64,000 bases of DNA, taken from NCBI RefSeq assembly GCF_046250175.1, contig NZ_CP176468.1, one strand, 5' to 3'. Of the stretch, positions 1-6,562 are shown one piece after another. This DNA comes from Psychromonas sp030397575. GTDB lineage: Bacteria > Pseudomonadota > Gammaproteobacteria > Enterobacterales > Psychromonadaceae. Every line of letters starts with the position of its first letter. Within the stretch, counting starts at the first letter, position 1. The translations under genes and the position numbers were made by a program. The notes under the pieces are model-generated. The model did no database searches. It was not told where the DNA came from and saw nothing but the letters and a program-made list of their open reading frames with translations.

Positions 1-28
1 TTTTAGTCCGCTTAATGCGGCGTTAAAT
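1..28 (+). other. Possible right half of an integron attC site
   Basis: The window opens with a G+C-richer segment ending in GCGGCGTTAAAT. The last seven bases, GTTAAAT at 22-28, fit the integron R-prime core consensus GTTRRRY. The preceding CTTAATGCGGC resembles the arm next to it in Vibrio-type attC sites. A gene with a ribosome binding site starts about 25 bases later, as in a gene cassette. The other half of the site, and any integrase, would lie outside the window, so this rests on one partial site only. Confidence 0.35.
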
Positions 29-51
29 TCTAAATCTACTTGGGAGTTAAA

Positions 52-366
52 TTGGATATTAAAGAGACACAACTAGGTAGTTTGAGAACTTTATTAGGGG
101 TTATACCTGAGCTTGAAGATAAAGATAGCTTCTTTTTCTTTCGAGGACACGCTAATAAACAGTTTTCATTGTTGCCTTCTATTTATAGAAAGCAATCTTG
201 GTTTTCTAACGAACACAAGATCATTCGAGAGATCATTATGCGCTGCCCTGCCGAATTCAGCTCCATGGCAAGTAGTTTTGAAAAGTTAGTGAAAATGCAA
301 CATTATGATCTACCTACGAGGCTATTAGATCTTGAAAAATACTTGAAAAATACTGGACACCCATAA
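52..366 (+). pseudogene. FRG-domain protein, truncated by a mobile element
   Basis: The N-terminal part of an FRG-domain protein (named for its F/Y-R-G motif; often found in phage-defence or stress-response proteins of unknown biochemistry). Visible hallmarks are FFFFRGH near residue 30, LLPSIYR near residue 43 and the LPTRLLD motif near residue 90. After RLLD, family members continue with W-T/S-x-(N)PLVALYFA; here the frame instead enters the left tip of an insertion element and stops at 366. TTG at 52 is preferred as start because GGGAG lies five bases upstream; TTG at 40 is in frame but lacks such a site. No downstream remnant of the gene is visible past the element at 882. The partial attC-like site before it suggests a former integron cassette. 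Confidence 0.6.
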
Positions 367-421
367 ATTTTGACCATAAAAATACTGGACACCCATAAAT
401 TTTGACGGGTCATAATTACTC

Positions 422-475
422 TTTTACCTTTTACCTTTTACCTTTTACCTTTTACCTTTTACCTTTTACCTTTTA
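422..475 (+). repeat. Heptanucleotide tandem repeat TTTTACC
   Basis: Seven exact copies of TTTTACC (422-470) plus TTTTA, between the left tip of the deleted element and its transposase start. The full copy has the non-repeated CTTCTATCTTTTAGTG at the same place, so the tract expanded in this copy only. It is the kind of sequence that changes length by strand slippage. Confidence 0.9.
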
Positions 476-509
476 GTGGTGTAGTTTTACATGCTAAGAG
501 GTAGTTGTA

Positions 510-842
510 ATGACGCAGTCACGCCAATCTCAGGTATCTTTATCTGATACTCCTTACGACCATTGTATTTCCCGTTGTGTTCGTCGTGCTTATTTGTGTG
601 GTGATTATATATATACAGAAACGTCTTTTGAGCATCGACGCCAGTGAGCCATTGTTAATCATCATCCTCAACTACTTAGTAAACTTGGCTTAGATGAAGC
701 GACTTGGATAACATTAGACAGCCGATTTGGTAAAGATTACCAAGTTGCAGTTGGCTCTTTAGAAGAGTTAGCGTCATTCGAAGAGCACACAGGTAACTTC
801 TGGATAGCGAGTAAAAACCAACTGCGACCACAAATCCTTTAA
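510..842 (+). pseudogene. Transposase relic with internal deletion (Y1_Tnp/RAYT)
   Basis: Codons 1-45 match the start of the transposase at 2485-3495 almost base for base, up to HRRQ. The reading then jumps to the copy of codon 272 (AIxNHHPQLL) and follows the C-terminal end to TAA at 840-842. The deletion keeps the frame. The only disabling change within the remaining frame is TGA at 645-647, where the full copy has TGG. At the join, GTCATTG and GCCATTG of the full copy share CATTG, which points to a short-homology deletion. The HUH motif and catalytic tyrosine region are lost, so no activity is expected. Confidence 0.85.
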
Positions 843-901
843 TTTCCTGTAAGTCGGCATAAAAGTCTTGGCTGTCCAGTATCATTCATTTATGGGAGGA
901 G

Positions 902-929
902 TGCAGTCGTAATGATTATTATGACTGCA
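902..929. terminator. Stem-loop between the element and yhcB
   Basis: TGCAGTC (902-908) pairs with GACTGCA (923-929), with further TAAT/ATTA pairing in the loop. TTTTG follows on the plus strand. It lies just past the 3' end of the minus-strand yhcB gene and may end transcripts from either side. Confidence 0.45.
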
Positions 930-952
930 TTTTGACAGGTTTCTAATTAATT

Positions 953-1537
953 TTACTTTGTTTCTTCTTTTTTAATTTCAGAGGCAGTTGCTTCAACTAC
1001 TTCAGATTTTACTTCAGTTTCAGTGATTTCAATTTCTTCTGGTTTCACTTCAGTTTCGGTGGCTTCAACTTCACCTGTTTTAACTTCTGTTTCGGTGGCT
1101 TCAACTTCATCTGTTTTCACTTCAGTTTCGGTGGCTTCAACTTCATCTGTTTTCACTTCAGTTTCGGTAATTTCAACTTCATCTGTTTTTACTTCAGTCT
1201 CAGTGATTTCAATTTCTTCACCTGTGTTCTCTGTTTCTTTTAATAATGGAAATTGAGTAGCTGCGGTTTCACCTAACAATGACTGTGATTGGTCTGCCAT
1301 GTGGTTGTAAAGAGCTTGATAGCTATTAGCCACTTGTCCCATTAGTTCTGCGCTACTATTAAAGTGGTCATTGACTTGTGCTTTGTATTTTTCCAATTCT
1401 ATTTTGTTTTTATCGAGCTCTTCTTGTTGTTTAGAAGATTTGCTTCTGCCCAGTGTTAAATGATAAATAAGAAAGCCAATAAGACCACCGGCAATAAACG
1501 CTAGGAGTAAAGGTATCAATTCATTCGATTCGTTCAT
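953..1537 (-). CDS. yhcB: YhcB/ZapG family (DUF1043) inner-membrane division protein with repeat tail
   Basis: The N-terminal membrane helix (about residues 8-28, LLLAFIAGGLIGFLIYHL), the following charged coiled coil and the motif HFNSSAELMGQVANSYQALYNH (residues 58-79) are those of YhcB/ZapG, a tail-out inner-membrane protein that helps coordinate cell envelope growth and division in enterobacteria. The family is usually about 130 residues. Here 194 residues result from a C-terminal array of about seven 12-residue units (consensus TETEVKTDEVEA) rich in Glu, Thr and Val. AGGG eight bases before the ATG supports the start. The gene sits between two copies of an insertion element and lacks obvious operon partners. 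The family call is secure; the function of the acidic tail is unknown. Confidence 0.88.
   Translation of the reverse strand: MNESNELIPLLLAFIAGGLIGFLIYHLTLGRSKSSKQQEELDKNKIELEKYKAQVNDHFNSSAELMGQVANSYQALYNHMADQSQSLLGETAATQFPLLKETENTGEEIEITETEVKTDEVEITETEVKTDEVEATETEVKTDEVEATETEVKTGEVEATETEVKPEEIEITETEVKSEVVEATASEIKKEETK
1006..1221 (-). repeat. 36-bp coding minisatellite in yhcB
   Basis: About six tandem 36-base units (plus-strand core TTCGGTGGCTTCAACTTCA) encode the 12-residue TETEVKT-DEVEA repeats. The central units differ by only a few bases, whereas the outer ones are more diverged. This suggests recent unit turnover with length kept a multiple of three. Confidence 0.9.
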
Positions 1538-1816
1538 ATTTATTTCCCTATATTGATATGGTTGTGGATGATAAGCATCAAGGCTATTTGATAATGAAAG
1601 TTATTCTGTATCTGGCTAATAATTGATTAACTATACTATAAATAGCGTTTATATAAGGTGATCAAAGCAGAAAGTGTGCGACATCCAGAACTTTGATGTC
1701 TGATATTTTCAGCTCTACATTTTAGATATATCGTTTTTTCACGGCAATAAATATTAGCTGTCCACAATCAATAATATCCTCCACAATCAATAACTCATCC
1801 ATGAGCATTGCTCTAT

Positions 1817-2071
1817 TTAGTCATTACCCATAGATAATTCTGCTTCGATTTGTTCTACGTAATTTTTTGTTGAAAACAATGGCAGTGGGCGACTTAAACC
1901 GAAAAAAGCATTGATATGTTTAATAGCGGGTAACTTTCCACTTTCTTTTAATACTGCAGTGGTTGTTGCCTTAAGTTCAGCTAAATTGATGCTATGCTCC
2001 TGTGCAAATTTTTCCACTGGTTTATACGTTGTTTTATCTGAAAAGATATTTGCGAAGTCGCTGTATCCCAT
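1817..2071 (-). CDS. Hypothetical protein, 84 residues
   Basis: Not recognised. A soluble-looking, mostly helical 84-residue protein (starts MGYSDFANIF, ends ELSMGND) without signal peptide, cysteines or membrane segment. The segment LKESGKLPAIKHINAFFGLSRPLP may form a helix-turn-helix-like pair, but no clear DNA-binding pattern is visible. AGGA nine bases upstream of the ATG supports translation. It stands alone between yhcB (same strand, about 280 bases downstream) and the full insertion element, in a zone of repeats, so it may be accessory DNA. Confidence 0.6.
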   Translation of the reverse strand: MGYSDFANIFSDKTTYKPVEKFAQEHSINLAELKATTTAVLKESGKLPAIKHINAFFGLSRPLPLFSTKNYVEQIEAELSMGND

Positions 2072-2484
2072 TATTTTATATCCTTAAATATCAATGTTAT
2101 TGTGGCGTTAGTTATTTTCAATAAGCATTGCTTACAGAAACTAAATCACCTGAAAGAGGAAGTATGTGACATCCATAATTTTTTGACTACTTATTTTTTG
2201 AGTTTTACTTGTTGTTTATGTTGTGCATAAGACTGCTAATTACAGCTGTATTTGACGTTGTATTTGAAGGTGTAATATATGCGGTGTAAATAAATATAGG
2301 TGTAACTAAAGTAAAGTACAAAATAGTTAAAACAAAATAGTTAAAACAAAATAGTAGAGAAACAAAATAGTAGAGAAACAAAATAGTAGAGAAACAAAAT
2401 AGTAGACACCCATAACTTTTGACGGGGCATAATTACTCTTCTATCTTTTAGTGATGTAGTTTTACATGCTAAGAGGTAGTTATT
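2072..2484. other. Intergenic stretch with repeats and element left end
   Basis: No gene seen. It holds AT-rich sequence upstream of the 84-codon gene, a tandem repeat block (2318-2405) and the left end of the full insertion element. AGGTAGTT shortly before the ATG at 2485 serves as a weak ribosome site for the transposase. Confidence 0.6.
2318..2405 (+). repeat. Tandem repeats abutting the element's left tip
   Basis: Two related units follow one another: ACAAAATAGTTAAA (14 bases, about two copies) and ACAAAATAGTAGAGAA (16 bases, about three copies). The last unit, AAAATAGTAGACACCC, merges into the left tip of the element and resembles the AAAATACTGGACACCC tip of the deleted copy. The array therefore looks like reiterated element-end sequence. 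Confidence 0.8.
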
Positions 2485-3692
2485 ATGACGCAGTCACGCC
2501 AATCTCAGGTATCGTTATCTGATACTCCTTACTATCATTGTATTTCCCGTTGTGTTCGTCGTGCTTATTTGTGTGGTGAGGATATATATACAGAAACGTC
2601 TTTTGAGCATCGACGCCAGTGGGTCATTGAGCGTATGCATTATTTGGCTTCTATTTTTAATATCGATATTTGTGCCTATGCAATCATGTCCAATCACTAT
2701 CACTTAGTGCTACATGTTGATGAACAACTTAATCATCAGTTAACGAATGAAGAGGTATGTGAACGGTGGTGTCAATTATATTCTAAACCTGTTTTGATTG
2801 AGCGATGGTTGAGTGACCAAATAAGCTCAGTCGCGGAAACTAAAGCTGCGTTAGCGGTTATCAGTGGCTGGCGAGAGCGTCTAATTGATATTTCTTGGTT
2901 TATGCGCTGCTTAAATGAATTTATAGCGCGTAAAGCGAATAAAGAAGATAAATGCTCTGGTCGGTTTTGGGAAGGGCGTTTTAAGTCTCAAGCGTTGTTA
3001 GATGAAGATGCGTTAGTCACTTGCATGGCCTACGTCGATTTGAACCCTATTCGTGCCAAGATGCATGATTCTGTAGAAAACGCTGAGTATACATCGGCTT
3101 ATGAACGTATACATGGAGTGGCACAAGTAAAAGATAATCCATCAGCCTATCGCTTTAAGAAAAAGCCTTTATTTGGTTTTGTTGGTGATGTCTGTGAATG
3201 TGATGCAGATAATAGCGTGCAAGGCATTGCTTTTTCTTTATTAGATTATTTAGAGCTCGTTGATTGGAGTGGGCGTATATTAAGAGAAGATAAGCGAGGA
3301 GCCATTGCTAATCATCATCCTCAACTACTTAGTAAACTTGGCTTAGATGAAGCGACTTGGATAACACTAGCTAGTCGATTTGGTAAAGATTACCAAGGTG
3401 CAGTTGGCTCTTTAGAAGAGTTAGCATTATTCGCAGAGCACACAGGTAAATGCTGGATAGCGAGTAAAAACCAACTGCGACGACCAACCCATTAATTTCC
3501 TGTAAGCCGACACAATCAAAACATAATTAGCATTCGCTAATGGTTTCCATGCGCAAGATTCATGATTTATTTAAAAATGAGCCTTATTTATTTGTTTTAG
3601 ACACTTAAAAAGTATATCCGTTAATATCCCTAGTGATTTGAGTGACCATATTTAGGTCTGTTTCATATTTTAAATATTTGGCTGTCCAGTAT
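2402..3692 (+). mobile_element. Full-length RAYT-type Y1/HUH element
   Basis: The left end (AGTAGACACCCATAACTTTTG, 2401-2421) and right tip (GGCTGTCCAGTATA, 3680-3693) enclose one transposase gene. The left tip differs at two positions from the ACTGGACACCC of the deleted copy. A small hairpin, ATTAGC-ATTC-GCTAAT (3526-3541), lies between the transposase stop and the right tip. It has the same orientation as the deleted copy at 334-882. Boundaries are inferred from comparing the two copies; no target-site duplication was found, as expected for this transposase class. Confidence 0.7.
2485..3495 (+). CDS. REP-associated tyrosine transposase-like protein (Y1_Tnp)
   Basis: A single-strand DNA transposase of the Y1/HUH superfamily (IS200/RAYT-like). 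The N-terminus YYHCISRCVRRAYLCG, the HUH metal-binding motif in NHYHLVLH (about residues 71-78) and the YVDLNPIRA segment (about residues 191-199) are family hallmarks. The latter contains the helix near the catalytic tyrosine seen in RAYT proteins. At 336 residues it is longer than a typical 150-250-residue RAYT, with a C-terminal extension of unknown role. The frame is intact and both ends of the element are present, so it could be active. This subfamily is common in Shewanella and Vibrio. The deleted copy at 510-842 derives from a gene very close to this one. Confidence 0.85.
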   Translation: MTQSRQSQVSLSDTPYYHCISRCVRRAYLCGEDIYTETSFEHRRQWVIERMHYLASIFNIDICAYAIMSNHYHLVLHVDEQLNHQLTNEEVCERWCQLYSKPVLIERWLSDQISSVAETKAALAVISGWRERLIDISWFMRCLNEFIARKANKEDKCSGRFWEGRFKSQALLDEDALVTCMAYVDLNPIRAKMHDSVENAEYTSAYERIHGVAQVKDNPSAYRFKKKPLFGFVGDVCECDADNSVQGIAFSLLDYLELVDWSGRILREDKRGAIANHHPQLLSKLGLDEATWITLASRFGKDYQGAVGSLEELALFAEHTGKCWIASKNQLRRPTH

Positions 3693-3821
3693 AAGAGGAT
3701 TTGAGCAATCATGTTTCATATTTTAAAAGTTATGGGCTGCGTGTGATCTGCCCCAGGCTGGTTAGAGAAGTTGTTTTGACAAAATAGATGTAAGGATGGA
3801 TATGAGGTTTTTTGCTTAAAT

Positions 3822-3856
3822 AAAAAAAGAGTATGCTTATTGATAAGGTACTCTTT
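3822..3856 (-). terminator. Rho-independent terminator of the GTPase/Roadblock operon
   Basis: On the minus strand AAAGAGTA pairs with TACTCTTT (3849-3856 with 3826-3833), with an inner CTTAT/ATAAG stem and a run of T after the hairpin. It lies 54 bases past the last gene of the operon. Confidence 0.75.
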
Positions 3857-3868
3857 CTGTTTAGCAAG

Positions 3869-3900
3869 AATTTAAAATATAGATATCTATATTTTAAATT
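3869..3900. repeat. Perfect 32-bp palindrome
   Basis: AATTTAAAATATAGAT followed by its exact reverse complement, centred at 3884/3885 with no spacer. It lies between the last gene of the operon and its terminator. Possible roles are transcript end protection, part of the terminator, or a protein site; nothing in the sequence decides. Confidence 0.85.
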
Positions 3901-3910
3901 ATCTTGAGTT

Positions 3911-4270
3911 TTATATTGTTAAGCTAGACTCAACGCTGTTAACTTTAATACGTGCTAATGCTAAGTTAGCAACTGATTTGTTTAATACTAAATAAATAAA
4001 CAAGTCAGGGTTTGAAGTTACAGGTGTGATGATGTGGTATTGTCTATTAAGTGTTATTAATATATCGTCAATACTATCTTCAAGCTTTAATTCCTTGATT
4101 GCACGTTTTTTAGCTGATACTACTTCTGTGTTTACAGCAGCCGCTAAATCTAGATCAATACCATCGCCTGCTTTACCAAGTACCATGCCTGAGTTACTGT
4201 CAACAATACATGCTGCAATAGAACCATTAATTTCTAATAGTTCAGTTAAGCTTTTTTGAATATCTGCCAT
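3911..4270 (-). CDS. Roadblock/LC7 domain protein (MglB-like), second copy
   Basis: A 119-residue protein that is essentially one Roadblock/LC7 domain (residues 1-110). INGSIAACIVDSNSGMVLG forms the first strands, the central helix carries VVSAKKRAIKELKLED, and HIITPVTSNPDLFIYLVL forms the last strands. Roadblock proteins dimerise and, as MglB does for MglA, act as activators or platforms for Ras-like GTPases. It is the last gene of a four-gene minus-strand operon, 17 bases after another Roadblock gene, with a strong terminator beyond. The MglB-like role is an inference from the domain and the adjacent GTPase. Confidence 0.85.
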   Translation of the reverse strand: MADIQKSLTELLEINGSIAACIVDSNSGMVLGKAGDGIDLDLAAAVNTEVVSAKKRAIKELKLEDSIDDILITLNRQYHIITPVTSNPDLFIYLVLNKSVANLALARIKVNSVESSLTI

Positions 4271-4287
4271 TTTTCTCTTCCGTTAGT

Positions 4288-4710
4288 TTAGTTATCATCA
4301 TTAAGAATGTTTTGAATCAGCGTGCAACATTGCTTTGCTGAAAAAAGCAACTCACCAAGTAGTTTATTATCTTCAGAAATAAACGTCATAACAACTGTAG
4401 TTGCTTTAGTTTGTATTGTACACCAAATTATTTTTTTCAAATTACTTTCAAGTATTAGCATGTCACAGTCATCACCTGAAATTTCATGAGAAATAGATTT
4501 CGCAAGGGCATGAATTGAACCACTCATCGCCGATAACTTTTCATTTGAAATATTGTTGGACTTAGAAGAGGCAATACAAAAGCCATCTGTGGTCGAAATA
4601 ACTGCTGAATTGATATGTTGCGTGTTGTCTACAAAGCTTTGTAAAACTGAATTTATTTCATCAATTTTATTAGCCCCAAAAAATTTTTCAACTAAAAGCA
4701 TTATATTCAT
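4288..4710 (-). CDS. Roadblock/LC7 domain protein (MglB-like), first copy
   Basis: A 140-residue Roadblock/LC7-type protein. The region from about residue 15 shows the pattern of the fold: VLQSFVDNTQHINSAVISTTDGFCIAS, then the helix EKLSAMSGSIHALAKSISHEI, then DMLILESNLKKIIW and a terminal VVMTFISED strand. It overlaps the GTPase gene upstream by four bases (ATGA), so the two are translationally coupled. It has little obvious identity to the following Roadblock gene, so the pair may form a heterodimer instead of two identical activators. The domain call is good; the role is inferred from context. Confidence 0.8.
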   Translation of the reverse strand: MNIMLLVEKFFGANKIDEINSVLQSFVDNTQHINSAVISTTDGFCIASSKSNNISNEKLSAMSGSIHALAKSISHEISGDDCDMLILESNLKKIIWCTIQTKATTVVMTFISEDNKLLGELLFSAKQCCTLIQNILNDDN

Positions 4711-5255
4711 TCTCCTAGAGTATATTTTGATTCACAAAGACTAATTAAACCATCTAATAATATCAGCACGTCGTTTTTTTGTCGTACATCAACAGTAAAT
4801 ACAGGTATAGATAGACCCTTTGATTTGAGGTAGTCATGATAAGCTAAAACATCAACTTCATCATTTAGGTCTCTTTTAGTAATGCCTATGACTGCTTTTG
4901 ATTGAGTAATTAAATCAGAGAAACCATTTAGGTATATATCTAGGTTAGCTAAAGGGGTTGATATAGAGTTATCGATTAAAATAATAACGCCTAATGCCCC
5001 ATCAGAAATAACTGACCACATAAAGCTTAATCGTTCTTGACCTGGTGTACCATAAAGTAAAAGCTTAGATTCATCACTTAATGTTAAAGTGCCAAAGTCC
5101 ATTGCCATAGTGGTTAATTCTTTATTGCTTTGTTCTGTATCATTATTATCAACTTCTGTTGATACTGGCTCTATTTCACTAATTGACTTTATTGCAGTTG
5201 TCTTGCCTGAGCCCATTGATCCTGCAAAAATTATTTTTTCTGTTAATTGTGTCAT
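4707..5255 (-). CDS. Ras-like small GTPase (MglA-related)
   Basis: A 182-residue P-loop GTPase of the bacterial Ras-like class. Visible are the P-loop GSMGSGKTT (residues 12-20), a switch I threonine near TTMAMDFG, the switch II motif GTPGQERL (residues 69-76) and the base-recognition motif TKRD (about residues 126-129). GTPGQ, unlike the DTAGQ of eukaryotic Ras, is usual for bacterial MglA-type and related GTPases. The gene starts two bases after the coiled-coil gene and overlaps the first Roadblock gene by four bases. In Myxococcus, MglA with MglB sets cell polarity. Here the process controlled is unknown; surface motility, polarity or envelope signalling are guesses. Confidence 0.88.
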   Translation of the reverse strand: MTQLTEKIIFAGSMGSGKTTAIKSISEIEPVSTEVDNNDTEQSNKELTTMAMDFGTLTLSDESKLLLYGTPGQERLSFMWSVISDGALGVIILIDNSISTPLANLDIYLNGFSDLITQSKAVIGITKRDLNDEVDVLAYHDYLKSKGLSIPVFTVDVRQKNDVLILLDGLISLCESKYTLGE

Positions 5256-5257
5256 TA

Positions 5258-6154
5258 CTAAATCCCTAATGATGAACGAATGCGTTTGAATAACTGTAAT
5301 CGATTATTTTTTTCTGGTTTATCATTTATAGTTTGTGGTTCTTCTTTAGTATTTGTACTGGTTAATAAACCAATTGAAGTCAATTCATCAATAAATCGCA
5401 ATAACCTCTGCTTTTCAGTTGGGCCACCTAAAAAGTTTTCCATTTGTTTTAAAGACATTTGCTGTGCCATTAATCGGGTCGCTAATGGAATAATTCTATC
5501 CCCTTTTGTCAAATCATTAAAATCTGGCCAAGTAGTTAGTTTATAAAAAAGCTTTTCGGTTTCAGGTTGGCTAGTTGTCTCTGTTGCTAATGCTTTATCA
5601 AAAACAATATTTTCAATAGGGGCTTCTGATTCAAAAGGAAGTGAATTAATATCAAATGACGGAGATTTTTCATTGTCAGTTATTTTTCTGAGTTCTTCTT
5701 GATGGGAGGCTGTTAATCTTGATAACTCTTCTTGATGAGAGGTGACTAATCTAGCCATCTCTCTTTGGTTGTCTTCTTTAAACTTTCTAATCGATTGAAT
5801 GACAGATTTTTCATTTTCACGTTTTTGAATAAGCTGTTTTTCTAAACTCTTTATTAATACTTTATGTTTATCAATTACTTGTTGACAAGATTCAAGTTCA
5901 GACAATAATATATTCTCTATTTCGAGAGAAATTAAAATTTGTTTTTCATTTGAAGAATCAACTAAGTTTTGAACCGCTGTTATAACATCATTATTTTGTT
6001 GTAACAAAGAGTGTTCTAAACCTTTCTCTTTATCCATTCTTTTACGGTATTCCCGTAAAACAGCTGTTTTTTCTTCAGGGGTATTTTTAAGAAGAATTGA
6101 AAGATATAAATCGCTATTATTACTATTTGATAATTCTTTATGTGTTATGTCCAT
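5258..6154 (-). CDS. Coiled-coil protein of the GTPase operon
   Basis: Not a recognised family. It has four parts: a charged helical N-terminus, a long coiled coil (about residues 60-160) with a near-perfect direct repeat (TSHQEELSRL, TASHQEELRK), a low-complexity linker, and a folded C-terminal part (about residues 200-270, LTTWPDFNDLTKGDRIIPLATRLM...). The last part looks helical, like a winged-helix or effector-binding module. ATG at 6154 is preferred; a TTG 18 bases upstream (6172) is in frame but has no ribosome site. It is the first gene of the operon. Its architecture suggests a scaffold or effector that links the GTPase to a target; this is inference. Confidence 0.75.
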   Translation of the reverse strand: MDITHKELSNSNNSDLYLSILLKNTPEEKTAVLREYRKRMDKEKGLEHSLLQQNNDVITAVQNLVDSSNEKQILISLEIENILLSELESCQQVIDKHKVLIKSLEKQLIQKRENEKSVIQSIRKFKEDNQREMARLVTSHQEELSRLTASHQEELRKITDNEKSPSFDINSLPFESEAPIENIVFDKALATETTSQPETEKLFYKLTTWPDFNDLTKGDRIIPLATRLMAQQMSLKQMENFLGGPTEKQRLLRFIDELTSIGLLTSTNTKEEPQTINDKPEKNNRLQLFKRIRSSLGI

Positions 6155-6172
6155 ATTCACATCCAACCTCAA

Positions 6173-6562
6173 TTGCAGCTTACTTAAATTAGGTAATATT
6201 ATACATGTAATTATGATTTATATAGGGGAAAATACAAAGAATAACAATAATTAGCGCTCTTAAATTATTAATAGTTATTTTGTTTGAGTATGTAATGTAG
6301 AACTGCTTTAAAAAACGGAAGTGTAATGTGCCTATACATTTTTAATGCCTAATATTTTTAGTGGCGTTTTTAATCATATTATATTTATATTTTACGAGTC
6401 ATTGTTAATACTCATCTTTTCATATCAGATGTCGCTATTCATCATTAGCGTTATAGTTGAATGTGCGATGTATGGTTTCAATAACTTTAAGGCTGTCTTC
6501 AGTATAGAGGCAGTTTGACTGCCTCTATTGTATGCCCACTTTATCCTATTGATAAAAAGCTT
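6173..6562. other. Intergenic: operon promoter and ibpA end
   Basis: No gene seen. On the minus strand a TATAAT (6198-6203) about 45 bases before the coiled-coil gene is a possible -10 element; no good -35 was found. A stem-loop ATAGAGGCAG/CTGCCTCTAT (6504-6528) lies 35 bases past the ibpA stop and may end its transcript, although it has no T-run. Confidence 0.5.

Larger units (their letters stand above)
334..882 (+). mobile_element. Deleted copy of a RAYT-type Y1/HUH element
   Basis: A shortened relative of the full element at 2402-3692. The left tip (ATACTGGACACCC followed by ATAAATTTTGAC) is present twice, at about 349-374 and 381-406, with a third partial AAAAATACTTG at about 334. The right tip GGCTGTCCAGTAT (870-882) is the inverted counterpart. 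Inside lie an expanded heptamer tract, the first 45 codons of the transposase and its last about 64 codons. About 150 bases between the transposase stop and the right tip of the full copy are also missing. It cannot move by itself, but could be moved in trans if the tips are what the transposase recognises. Confidence 0.75.
3496..3910. other. Intergenic stretch: element right end and operon terminator
   Basis: No gene seen. It contains the right end of the insertion element (to about 3692), a repeated TTTCATATTTTAAA motif (3661 and 3714), a terminator for the minus-strand GTPase operon and a perfect AT-rich palindrome. Confidence 0.6.

Noticed and set aside
422..475. CRISPR-like repeat
   Set aside because: Units are seven bases without spacers; it is a simple tandem tract. 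No CRISPR array or cas gene was seen anywhere in the window.
1023..1256. Open frame opposite yhcB rich in Ser, Val and Thr
   Set aside because: It is the antisense reading of the 36-base coding repeat, which stays open because the repeat length is a multiple of three.
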